A stretch of 64,000 nucleotides of DNA. It comes from Sulfurospirillaceae bacterium. GTDB taxonomy: Bacteria; Campylobacterota; Campylobacteria; Campylobacterales; Sulfurospirillaceae. The stretch covers positions 1 through 64,000 of the forward strand of contig JAQUGO010000001.1 of assembly GCA_028684065.1 (NCBI GenBank), written 5' to 3'. The position numbers and the translations under genes were made by a program. Under the pieces are notes generated by a model. That model did not search any database. It was not told the origin of the DNA and saw only the letters and a list, made by a program, of their open reading frames with translations. Numbering within the stretch: position 1 is the first letter of the stretch; every line of letters starts with the position of its first letter. This document shows positions 57,001 to 64,000 of the stretch, piece after piece.

Positions 57001-57027
57001 TAAACAAAATTTATCTTATGTCGATGT
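57001..57027 (+). promoter_or_regulatory. Sigma-28 promoter of flaG-fliD
   Basis: TAAA at 57001-57004, 17 bases, CGATGT at 57022-57027, 40 bases before the flaG start. Same architecture as at flgM. Confidence 0.6.
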
Positions 57028-57067
57028 GGTTTGTAGAAAAAAATGTAAAAATATCAAGGAGGATATG

Positions 57068-57433
57068 ATGGATATATTTAGCACAACCAGCAAACAGGTT
57101 GAAACTGCAGTTACACCAAAGGTTCAGCAACAAACACCTGTACGCCAAGTAGAGCAATCTAATGAAGCAACAAAAAGTCTCAGAGATAACAAACAAGATT
57201 CCCAAAATGTTGCTGAACAATTAAATTACACTGTTAAAGAACTCAACAAACAAATGGAATCACTTGACACCAATGTTACTTTTGGTTTTAATGATAAAAT
57301 TGATACCATGTTTGTCAGCGTTATGGAACGCAGTACAGGTAAAATGATTCGTAAAATTCCTACAGAAGAAGCGATGTCTCTTGCCGAAAAAATGAAAGAA
57401 ATTGTAGGAATGATTTTTGATAAAAAAGGATAA
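57068..57433 (+). CDS. flaG: Flagellar protein FlaG
   Basis: About 121 residues. N-terminal half polar and glutamine-rich, C-terminal half is the FlaG domain (LNKQMESLDTNVTFGFNDKIDTMFVSV, then GKMIRKIPTEEAMSLAEKM). FlaG limits filament length in C. jejuni. I start at the second ATG, 57068, because AAGGAGG lies five to six bases upstream; the long frame from 56924 runs through the promoter. fliD follows after three bases. Confidence 0.88.
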   Translation: MDIFSTTSKQVETAVTPKVQQQTPVRQVEQSNEATKSLRDNKQDSQNVAEQLNYTVKELNKQMESLDTNVTFGFNDKIDTMFVSVMERSTGKMIRKIPTEEAMSLAEKMKEIVGMIFDKKG

Positions 57434-57436
57434 GTA

Positions 57437-59887
57437 ATGGCAACTTCTTCATTAAGTTCGCTTGGTCTTGGAAGTAATAGCGTTTTATCTTATGATACCA
57501 TTGATAAACTTAGGTCTGTCGATGAATCAGCTATTTTAAAACCTATTGACAATAAGTTAACAACAAATTCATCTAAAAAAAATGATTTAACTGTATTAAA
57601 TAATTTGACAAAAACGTTTGAATCCATAACAAAATCACTCAGTGATGAATTAAGTTATCTACAAAGATCGGCCACATCATCAAATTCAGCTGTTTCCATC
57701 ACAGCTATTGCAGGTGCTAGTATACAGGACTTTTCTATTCATGTAAATACTCTAGCACAACGTGATATTTACCAAAGCAATGGCTTTGCCACAGCTACTT
57801 CTACCTTTTCAAATTCAACAACATCTGTTGCTGGAACGATTATAACACCAACAGCAACGACAACAGATGGCTTATCTGCTAATGTAGGAGTCACAGAAAC
57901 ATCAGATATTGCGTTCAATGTAGCTGACATGTCTACAGGGGATTCGCTTACAATTGGTGGCCTCACATTAACCGCGACAGGAACTATGACGCAAGCTGAA
58001 GTCATCGCTGCCTTTGAAAATTTAAGTTCTGGTGCAACAACTGGTAATGCTGTTAGTAATGGTACATGGTCTGGTACACTGACAGATTTTAGTTCAGGTG
58101 CAGCAAGTGGCTCCACAATTACATTTACTAGTACAATTGCTGATGCAAATGTTACTGATATTACAGCTTCATCAACGGGAACAACTATTGCGCCAATAAT
58201 TACAACAACTGATGGATCGGCACCTTCGACGGCAATGACTGAGTCAACTTTGGTTTCATTTGATGCTACAGATATGTCTGCAGGCGATACCTTAACTATT
58301 GGTGGTTTAACCCTAACAGCGACTGGAACTCTCACACAAGCAGAAGTTGTAGCAGCATTTTCAAGTTTAAGCTCTGGTGCAACATCTGGCAATGCAATCA
58401 GTAAAGGAACGTGGTCAGGTACTCTTACTGGATTTAATTCAAGTATAGCAACAGGAAATACGATCACCTTTACAAGCACAACAGCTGATACAAATGTGAC
58501 GGATCTTGCTATTTCTGCTACACAGGAAACGGCTGGAAATACAATTGCCGTCCCTGATACATATACTTTAACTATTAATATTGGTGGAGAGGCTTATGAT
58601 CTTGAGATGAGTTCAGGCACAACATTATCTCAGTTATCTGATATGATTAATGATAAAACAGGTGGTAAGATTACAGCTTCGCTCTTAAATGTTGGAGGAA
58701 CAAACCCTTATAAACTTATTATTAAATCAAATGAAGTTGGTGCATCCAATGCCATTACTTTTGGGTCAACCTCAATAAGTGCACTAAAAAATTTGGGGTT
58801 AGATACTGATTCATTATCAGCAACAAACGGAAACCATCTGCAAAATGCAACCGATGCTTCTTTTACGTACAATGGCGTAGCCATTACAAGAACATCAAAT
58901 TCTATTACTGATTTGGTAAACGGTGCTACTATTACCTTAAATGAAAAGCAAACAGATACTGCAACACAAACTAATCTTTCTATTACTCAAGATTTGAGCG
59001 GTATTAAAGATAAAATGTCTACTCTTGTTACCGCATACAACGATCTTATGACAAGCCTTAAAACAGCTACAAAATATGATATAACCACAAAAGAAGCAGG
59101 AATATTTCAAAGTACTAGCCAAATTAAAAATTTAAGTAGTGCGATTAATAGACAACTTCTTTCACAAGATGAAAAAGGAAGAAGTCTTATTGATTATGGG
59201 ATTACTCTTGATAGTACAGGTACATTAAGTTTTGATTCAACCACCTTTGATACAAAGGTAAGTAGTAGTACCACTGATTTAGAAGATTTTTTTAGAGGTT
59301 CAACCACATATTTACCTACAAATTATACAAGTAAGGCTATCTCTGCCAATGCACTTACTATTGCATCGGGAGAGTTTCAAATTAATGGTATTAATATCAT
59401 CTTTAATACTACTGGAACAGATGCACAAAGTAATGCATTAGCATTAAAAAATGCTATAAATGCCGCAGGAATTACAGGTGTTCTAGCAAGTATTGGAAGT
59501 GACAACAACATTAAACTTTCGAGTGCTTCTGGTTATGATATTGCAATTACAGGGGATAGTGCCCAACTAACACTATTAGGATTCAGTGAATCAACAACCT
59601 ATGGAAAAAGTACCACAAGAGATGGATTTTTTACAAAATTTGACGATTTACTTAAACAATACGTTGATGGTACAGATAGCATTTTTGGACTCTTTAGTAA
59701 ACAATTAGATACTGAAAAAACTTCCTTAACTGCACAACGAGTTAAGAGTGTTACAACGTTAGATAAAAAATATGAAGCTATGGCGACGAAGTTTGCTGCC
59801 TATGATTTAATTATCAGTCAACTTAATACCCAATTTGAAACATTATCGCAACAAATCAAGGCTTCCTATAATGGTACAAATAGTTAA
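57437..59887 (+). CDS. fliD: Flagellar cap protein FliD with duplicated adhesin-like insert
   Basis: 816 residues, well above the 450-650 of most FliD proteins. The N-terminal coiled region and D0/D1 part (ATSSLSSLGLGSNSVLSYDTID, then QDFSIHVNTLAQRDIY) and the C-terminal part (SGIKDKMSTLVTAYNDLM, then LTAQRVKSVTTLDKKYEAMATKFAAYD) are typical. Between about residues 140 and 375 two ~115-residue units are inserted, each with DMSxGDxLTIGGLTLTATG, a motif common in large bacterial adhesins. Sigma-28 promoter upstream with flaG. Confidence 0.92.
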   Translation: MATSSLSSLGLGSNSVLSYDTIDKLRSVDESAILKPIDNKLTTNSSKKNDLTVLNNLTKTFESITKSLSDELSYLQRSATSSNSAVSITAIAGASIQDFSIHVNTLAQRDIYQSNGFATATSTFSNSTTSVAGTIITPTATTTDGLSANVGVTETSDIAFNVADMSTGDSLTIGGLTLTATGTMTQAEVIAAFENLSSGATTGNAVSNGTWSGTLTDFSSGAASGSTITFTSTIADANVTDITASSTGTTIAPIITTTDGSAPSTAMTESTLVSFDATDMSAGDTLTIGGLTLTATGTLTQAEVVAAFSSLSSGATSGNAISKGTWSGTLTGFNSSIATGNTITFTSTTADTNVTDLAISATQETAGNTIAVPDTYTLTINIGGEAYDLEMSSGTTLSQLSDMINDKTGGKITASLLNVGGTNPYKLIIKSNEVGASNAITFGSTSISALKNLGLDTDSLSATNGNHLQNATDASFTYNGVAITRTSNSITDLVNGATITLNEKQTDTATQTNLSITQDLSGIKDKMSTLVTAYNDLMTSLKTATKYDITTKEAGIFQSTSQIKNLSSAINRQLLSQDEKGRSLIDYGITLDSTGTLSFDSTTFDTKVSSSTTDLEDFFRGSTTYLPTNYTSKAISANALTIASGEFQINGINIIFNTTGTDAQSNALALKNAINAAGITGVLASIGSDNNIKLSSASGYDIAITGDSAQLTLLGFSESTTYGKSTTRDGFFTKFDDLLKQYVDGTDSIFGLFSKQLDTEKTSLTAQRVKSVTTLDKKYEAMATKFAAYDLIISQLNTQFETLSQQIKASYNGTNS
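57866..58555 (+). repeat. Tandem 345-bp repeat inside fliD
   Basis: Two in-frame units with a period of 345 bases (115 codons): TTDG...DMS.GD.LTIGGLTLTATGT.TQAEV.AAF..LSSGAT, then GTWSGTLT.F and TITFTST.AD.NVTD in each. The copies differ at many third positions, so the duplication is not recent. Confidence 0.85.
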
Positions 59888-59914
59888 ATAACAAAAAAAT
59901 ATTAAAGGTTTCTC

Positions 59915-60292
59915 ATGTCAAGTTTAGCGTATTCAGCTTACTCACAAAATAATATTTCCATTGAATCTTCTGAAAAGTTGATCAAAATGCTCTATGAAGG
60001 AATTTTACGATTTGCTTCACAAGCAAAGCGCTCAATTGATGAAAAAAATATTGAAAAAAAAGCTTATTGGATTAATCGTACTTCTGCAATATTTTCTGAG
60101 CTTATCAATTCTTTGAATTATGATGGAGGGAATATCGCTCATTATTTAAGTGGTCTTTATATCCAACAAATTCGTTTACTTGCAGAAGCCAATATCTATA
60201 ATGATACAACAAAGCTTGATGAAGTGTTAAATGTTACAAAAATACTTCTACAAGCTTGGAAAGATGAGACAGACATTGCCGTGGACGAATAA
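59915..60292 (+). CDS. fliS: Flagellin export chaperone FliS
   Basis: 125 residues, four-helix bundle. It begins SLAYSAYSQNNISIESSEKLIKMLYEG, the family hallmark, and has YWINRTSAIFSELINSLNY. Binds flagellin C-terminus before export. 27 bases after fliD. Confidence 0.93.
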   Translation: MSSLAYSAYSQNNISIESSEKLIKMLYEGILRFASQAKRSIDEKNIEKKAYWINRTSAIFSELINSLNYDGGNIAHYLSGLYIQQIRLLAEANIYNDTTKLDEVLNVTKILLQAWKDETDIAVDE

Positions 60293-60497
60293 TCTTAAAA
60301 TTGCTGTTATTGAAAAAGATATTGAGCGCATTGGTACATTAATTCAAAATGTACCTTCTTTTACTGACATAGATGAGGCAAAAGAAGCACTTACTCTTAT
60401 TCAAGAATCCATCATTCTTGTCGACACGGAAAAAAACAAGATGATGGAAATTATGAAAAAGATAAAACAGACAAAAGCATTTCTTCAAAATCAATAA
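60264..60497 (+). CDS. FliT-like flagellar chaperone
   Basis: 77 residues, helical, following fliS as FliT does elsewhere and as Cj0550 in C. jejuni. Start uncertain: ATG 60264 overlaps fliS by 29 bases; the TTG at 60276 would shorten it. The mature-looking part is LKIAVIEKDIERIGTLIQNV. Probably a FliD chaperone, inferred from position. Confidence 0.6.
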   Translation: MRQTLPWTNNLKIAVIEKDIERIGTLIQNVPSFTDIDEAKEALTLIQESIILVDTEKNKMMEIMKKIKQTKAFLQNQ

Positions 60498-60541
60498 GTA
60501 AAAGTAGTGGCCTAGTCGTTTCAGCCACTTTTACTTTTCTT
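60496..60541 (+). terminator. Terminator of the flaG-fliD-fliS-fliT operon
   Basis: Stem AAGTAAAAGT-a-GTGGC against GCCACTTTTACTT with a 12-base loop, then TTTTCTT. It starts at the stop codon. Confidence 0.75.
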
Positions 60542-60695
60542 CACATTCAAATTCTTTTACAAATACAATCATCCCTCAAAGGCACATTTTTTCACACTAT
60601 ACATATCTTTTATTCTTAATAAATTAATAATCAGTAAAATATAAAGTTAATTTTAATACTCTTAAAAATTACAATTATGACGGAGCAAGACAATT

Positions 60696-62498
60696 ATGAA
60701 GCAAATTCTTATGGGAAATGATGCCATTGCACTTGGGCTTATCCATGCTGGTGTTGATATGATTTCAGGATACCCAGGAACACCATCAAGCGAAATCCTA
60801 GGTAACTTTCAAAAGTACAACACTAAATTTAAACTCAATGCCTATGCGCAATGGGCTACCAATGAAAAAGTTGGCTTTGAAGTAGCCTATGCTGGAGCAA
60901 TTTCAGGAAAACGTACGTGTGCTACCATGAAACAAGTAGGTTTAAATGTAGCCAGTGATGCATTGATGAGTGCTTCGTATCTTGGTTTAAAAGGTGCCAT
61001 GCTTCTTGTCTCATGTGATGACCCTGGCTTTTACTCTTCACAGACAGAACAAGACAGCCGTAGTTTTGCAAAATTTGCTCGCATTCCTGTTTTAGATCCT
61101 GCCACGCCACAAGAAGCCTACGATATGGTTAAACTTGGTCTTAATATCTCTCATCTTTTTGAGTCTGTCGTAATGCTTCGTCCCGTTATGCGAGTTAGTC
61201 ATGCACGTGAGATATGTGAAGTGGATGATGCTTTACATGTAGAAGCCGCGATAGGTCATTTTGAGCGCAATATTCCACGATGGGCAGCAGTTCCTCCCGC
61301 AGGAAGATTTAGACAAGGAAGAGAACAATTAGAACGTATAGAATATATTAAAGAATGGAACTGGATTAATTTAATAGAACCAAAAATAAAATCCCTTTAC
61401 AAAAACAACATTCTTTGCCTAACCAGTGGAACGGGTGATGGTTATGTACGAGAAACGCTTGATGAACTTCATCTTGATGCTGATGTTCTCAAATTGGATA
61501 TGCCCTATCCTCTTCCTAAAGAAAAAATTGAAAACCTTTTTGCTACTTATGATAAAGTAATTATTTTTGAAGAATCTTATCCGTGCATCGAAGAGCAATT
61601 AAGTTCTCCTAAGCTATATGGAAAACTCACCAAACATGCCCATGAAATTGATGAATTTTCAAAAGATAAAGTGGTAGATACTTTTGTTAAAGTAGGTGTT
61701 ATTGAACCACGCAATACTTATAAAAACGAAAAATATACCGAAGAGCTTCCAAAGCGACCACCAAATATGTGCCCAGGCTGTCCTCATCGAGATGTGCATT
61801 ATGCCATTACCAAAGTTTTTAAAAAGAAAACATCCATCTATGCCTCAGATATTGGTTGCTATACCTTAGGTCTGAATCAAGGTGCCATTGATATACTGTT
61901 ATGCATGGGTGGCAGTATTGCTTTGGCCAGTGGCTTTTCTATTTCAGACCCAGATAAAGCTGTTGTTGCAACCATTGGAGATAGCACATTTACCCATTCA
62001 GGTGTCGCTCCACTTATTAATGCTGTCTCACAAAATCATAAATTTGTCTTGGTGATTTTAGATAACTCAACCACCGCAATGACAGGGCGACAAACAACAC
62101 CAGAACGTACCAATCCAGCTCAAGTTGACATTAAACGTATCGTTGAAGGCTGTGGCATTGAATGCTTTGAATACGTATACGAGCAAGACTTAAATAAGAC
62201 TGTCAATTTTATCAAATCTTTAAAAAAAGTCTATGAAACAGCGAATGCCCCTGTTGTAGCTGTAGTGCGAGAATTTTGTGTCTTGGATAAAGAACTTGTT
62301 GAAGGGCGTCTTGGCAATGCTATTGTCTCGGTTGATGAAGAGAAATGCGTAGCATGTGATTCTTGTATTACCACCTATAAATGCCCACCGATGCATTACA
62401 ATGACGCAGGTAAAATGGAAATAGATCCTTTCTTGTGTGCAGGTTGTTCATCGTGCTTGGATGTTGTGTGCCCAACGGATGCTTTTATCAAAAAATAA
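60696..62498 (+). CDS. iorA: Indolepyruvate ferredoxin oxidoreductase, alpha subunit
   Basis: Oxidatively decarboxylates aryl pyruvates, formed from aromatic amino acids, to aryl-acetyl-CoA with reduced ferredoxin. 600 residues: pyruvate-ferredoxin oxidoreductase domain from IALGLIHAGVDMISGYPGTPSSEIL, TPP-binding half with NMCPGCPHRD and GDSTFTHSGV, and a C-terminal 2[4Fe-4S] ferredoxin (CVACDSCITTYKC and CAGCSSCLDVVC). Start ATG 60696 with GGAG upstream. Partner iorB follows. Confidence 0.93.
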   Translation: MKQILMGNDAIALGLIHAGVDMISGYPGTPSSEILGNFQKYNTKFKLNAYAQWATNEKVGFEVAYAGAISGKRTCATMKQVGLNVASDALMSASYLGLKGAMLLVSCDDPGFYSSQTEQDSRSFAKFARIPVLDPATPQEAYDMVKLGLNISHLFESVVMLRPVMRVSHAREICEVDDALHVEAAIGHFERNIPRWAAVPPAGRFRQGREQLERIEYIKEWNWINLIEPKIKSLYKNNILCLTSGTGDGYVRETLDELHLDADVLKLDMPYPLPKEKIENLFATYDKVIIFEESYPCIEEQLSSPKLYGKLTKHAHEIDEFSKDKVVDTFVKVGVIEPRNTYKNEKYTEELPKRPPNMCPGCPHRDVHYAITKVFKKKTSIYASDIGCYTLGLNQGAIDILLCMGGSIALASGFSISDPDKAVVATIGDSTFTHSGVAPLINAVSQNHKFVLVILDNSTTAMTGRQTTPERTNPAQVDIKRIVEGCGIECFEYVYEQDLNKTVNFIKSLKKVYETANAPVVAVVREFCVLDKELVEGRLGNAIVSVDEEKCVACDSCITTYKCPPMHYNDAGKMEIDPFLCAGCSSCLDVVCPTDAFIKK

Positions 62499-62542
62499 CT
62501 TCCGCCCATTAGACAAGCTTTAGGGCCATAGTGGCTAACGTA

Positions 62543-62567
62543 GAGATGAGAGCTTTGCTTTCATCTC
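62543..62567. other. Hairpin between iorA and iorB
   Basis: Eleven-base-pair stem with a three-base loop (GAGATGAGAGC / GCTTTCATCTC, one G-U pair) in the 91-base gap. No T-tract follows, so it may stabilise or process the transcript more than end it. Confidence 0.6.
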
Positions 62568-62589
62568 ACATAGAAATAAAAGGAGTAAG

Positions 62590-63126
62590 ATGAAATACCA
62601 AATTGTAATTGCAGGTATCGGTGGACAAGGTGCCGTTTTCTTGGTCAAAGTTCTCAGCATTGCCTCAGCTTTGGCCAATCAAAAATGCCTTGGAACTGAA
62701 AACCATGGGATGAGTCAACGTGGTGGTTCTGTTTCGTGTTATGTCAAAATTGGTGATTTTTATGCACCGGCAATTGATGAAGGGCAAGCTGATTTACTCA
62801 TAGCACTTGAAGCTAATGAAGCGTTACGCAATATCCAATACCTCAAAACAAGAGAAGGAACAATCATTGTAAATGCCACGAAAGAGTTTCCAAAACTCGC
62901 TTATACGACATTTACGATTGATGCTTTTTCAAAAGCCAAAGCAAAAGAGTTTCCTATTGAAGCACTCAATGTTTACATGTTAGGAACATGCATTGCACAA
63001 GATACTCATTTTCCTTTTAGCCTTACACAAATAGAACAAGCGATCACCCAAATGAATCCGAAAGTAGCAGAAAAAAATATTGCTGTTCTTCACTTAGGCG
63101 TTAACGATTCAAGGAGTCATGTATGA
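62590..63126 (+). CDS. iorB: Indolepyruvate ferredoxin oxidoreductase, beta subunit
   Basis: 178 residues of the gamma-domain type found in 2-oxoacid oxidoreductases: [22 protein letters not shown] and [19 protein letters not shown] near residues 41-60. Supplies the CoA-binding part to IorA. AGGAG precedes ATG 62590. It ends in ATGA shared with the ligase gene. Confidence 0.92.
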   Translation: MKYQIVIAGIGGQGAVFLVKVLSIASALANQKCLGTENHGMSQRGGSVSCYVKIGDFYAPAIDEGQADLLIALEANEALRNIQYLKTREGTIIVNATKEFPKLAYTTFTIDAFSKAKAKEFPIEALNVYMLGTCIAQDTHFPFSLTQIEQAITQMNPKVAEKNIAVLHLGVNDSRSHV

Positions 63127-64000
63127 TTTGGAATAAAGATGAAATGCTCTCTCGCGTGGAACTCTCTGCACTTCAAACGAAACGTTTACAAGAAACCGTT
63201 GCACGTGTCTATGCGAATGTCCCTTTTTATCAACAGAAATTTAAAGAACTCAATATCACTCCTGAGGATATTGCCTCAATAGATGATATCTCAAAACTAC
63301 CTTTTACCAAAAAACAAGATTTGCGAGACAATTATCCTTTTGGACTTTTTGCTGTTAAGCAAGATGCCATTGTACGCATTCATAGCAGTAGTGGAACAAC
63401 TGGGAAACCAACCGTTGTTGGTTATACTAAGTCTGATTTAGATGTATGGAATGAGGTAATCGCCCGTGTTTACACAATGGCAGGTGTCACCTCAGAAGAT
63501 ACAGCACACAATGCTTATGGTTATGGTCTCTTTACTGGTGGATTAGGACTTCATTATGGTGCTGAAACCGTAGGGGCAACCGTTGTACCAAGTTCAGGTG
63601 GTTTTACTTCTCGACAACTCATGCTTATGAAAGATTTTGGTGCAACGGTACTGACTTCAACACCTTCTTTTGCTCTGCATATGGCCGAAACAGCCTTGGC
63701 TGAGGGCTATGATATTCAAAAAGATTTCAAACTTAAATGTGGTATCTTTGGAGCGGAACCAACCAGTTTGGGCCTTAAAGAAGAAGTTGCACGTGTTTGG
63801 GGAATTCATTATTGTGAAATATACGGCCTCTCTGAAATTATTGGACCGGGTGTTTCGAGCAACTGTTTTGAAAGTAAAGATCTCCATGTTTTTGAAGACC
63901 ATTTTTATCCTGAAATTATTGATTCAAAAACGGGTAAAGTACTTCCTTTGGGTGAAAAAGGTGAATTGGTTATCACTAGCCTTACGAAGCAAGGCTTTCC
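63123..64000 (+). CDS. paaK: Phenylacetate-CoA ligase, N-terminal part (cut by window edge)
   Basis: 292 codons present. Adenylate-forming enzyme with [15 protein letters not shown] (near residue 90), [16 protein letters not shown] and [10 protein letters not shown]...IYGLSEI, the PaaK pattern. In operon with iorAB it would act on the aryl-acetyl-CoA or aryl-acetate of the same pathway, in either direction. No upstream gap, since the start overlaps iorB. Confidence 0.9.
   Translation, partial: MIWNKDEMLSRVELSALQTKRLQETVARVYANVPFYQQKFKELNITPEDIASIDDISKLPFTKKQDLRDNYPFGLFAVKQDAIVRIHSSSGTTGKPTVVGYTKSDLDVWNEVIARVYTMAGVTSEDTAHNAYGYGLFTGGLGLHYGAETVGATVVPSSGGFTSRQLMLMKDFGATVLTSTPSFALHMAETALAEGYDIQKDFKLKCGIFGAEPTSLGLKEEVARVWGIHYCEIYGLSEIIGPGVSSNCFESKDLHVFEDHFYPEIIDSKTGKVLPLGEKGELVITSLTKQGF

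Noticed and set aside
57769-58479. 236-codon open frame antisense to the fliD repeats
   Set aside because: Low-complexity Val/Ala/Pro-rich translation mirrors the repetitive coding strand; no ribosome site or family.

Overview
The window looks like chromosome from a Sulfurospirillum-type member of the Campylobacterota: AT-rich (roughly 37-38% GC by eye), densely coding and motile. The evidence is gene content and order. fliP / glmU-coaBC-(Cj0823-like)-prepilin peptidase-LptF/G permease-truA follows the Campylobacter jejuni order except that uppS is missing. flgI-flgJ-flgM-flgN-flgK, flaG-fliD-fliS-fliT and gatB-gpsA-pyrC2 are likewise campylobacterial. hydABCDE follows the Wolinella/Helicobacter order. 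atpB stands alone and isocitrate dehydrogenase is the monomeric type. No rRNA, tRNA, CRISPR array, prophage or complete insertion sequence was seen.

Layout. 1-3.3 kb: TCA-cycle genes (start of a class I fumarase, mdh, monomeric icd). 3.4-8.0 kb: mltG, a large AsmA-like envelope protein, a HAD phosphatase and a GNAT acetyltransferase. 8.0-11.7 kb: the Ni-Fe hydrogenase maturation operon hypBCDEA (minus strand). 11.7-14.4 kb: an accessory patch with an ISXO2-like transposase-type gene, a phytanoyl-CoA dioxygenase-like gene, a frameshifted remnant of a molybdopterin oxidoreductase, and nikR. 14.4-25.6 kb: hydABCDE-hypF for a Tat-exported, cytochrome b-linked uptake hydrogenase, preceded by a tetR-hupS-hupL operon for a second, cytoplasmic hydrogenase whose large subunit has no cleavable tail.

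25.7-36.5 kb: housekeeping and small hypotheticals (TerB-like, pgi, YgiQ, MTH1187, SpoIIAA-like, a flagellar co-regulated hypothetical, SRPBCC, MgtC/DUF4010, a lipoprotein, a sugar-phosphate mutarotase), then an ammonium transporter fused to a GGDEF domain, and fliP. 36.6-48.8 kb: glmU-coaBC to truA on plus, then atpB to pyrC' on minus. 48.6-57 kb: flagellar flgI-J-M-N-K running without a clear break into a lone peptide-type ABC permease, a TIGR02757 protein, a SulP transporter and a tautomerase. 57-60.5 kb: flaG-fliD-fliS-fliT, where fliD carries a duplicated adhesin-like 115-residue unit. 60.7-64 kb: indolepyruvate ferredoxin oxidoreductase (iorA, iorB) and the start of a phenylacetate-CoA ligase.

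How the genes work together. hypA-F, hydD and hydE build the Ni-Fe site, NikR sets nickel supply, HydABC passes electrons from hydrogen to quinone, and HupSL oxidises or senses hydrogen in the cytoplasm under a TetR regulator. The flagellar genes carry recognisable class promoters: three sites of the form TAAA-N17-CGATRT (sigma-28) and one GG-N10-GC (sigma-54). One sigma-28 site drives a non-flagellar hypothetical. A ten-base palindrome, TTACATGTAA, is strongly over-represented across the first 37 kb.
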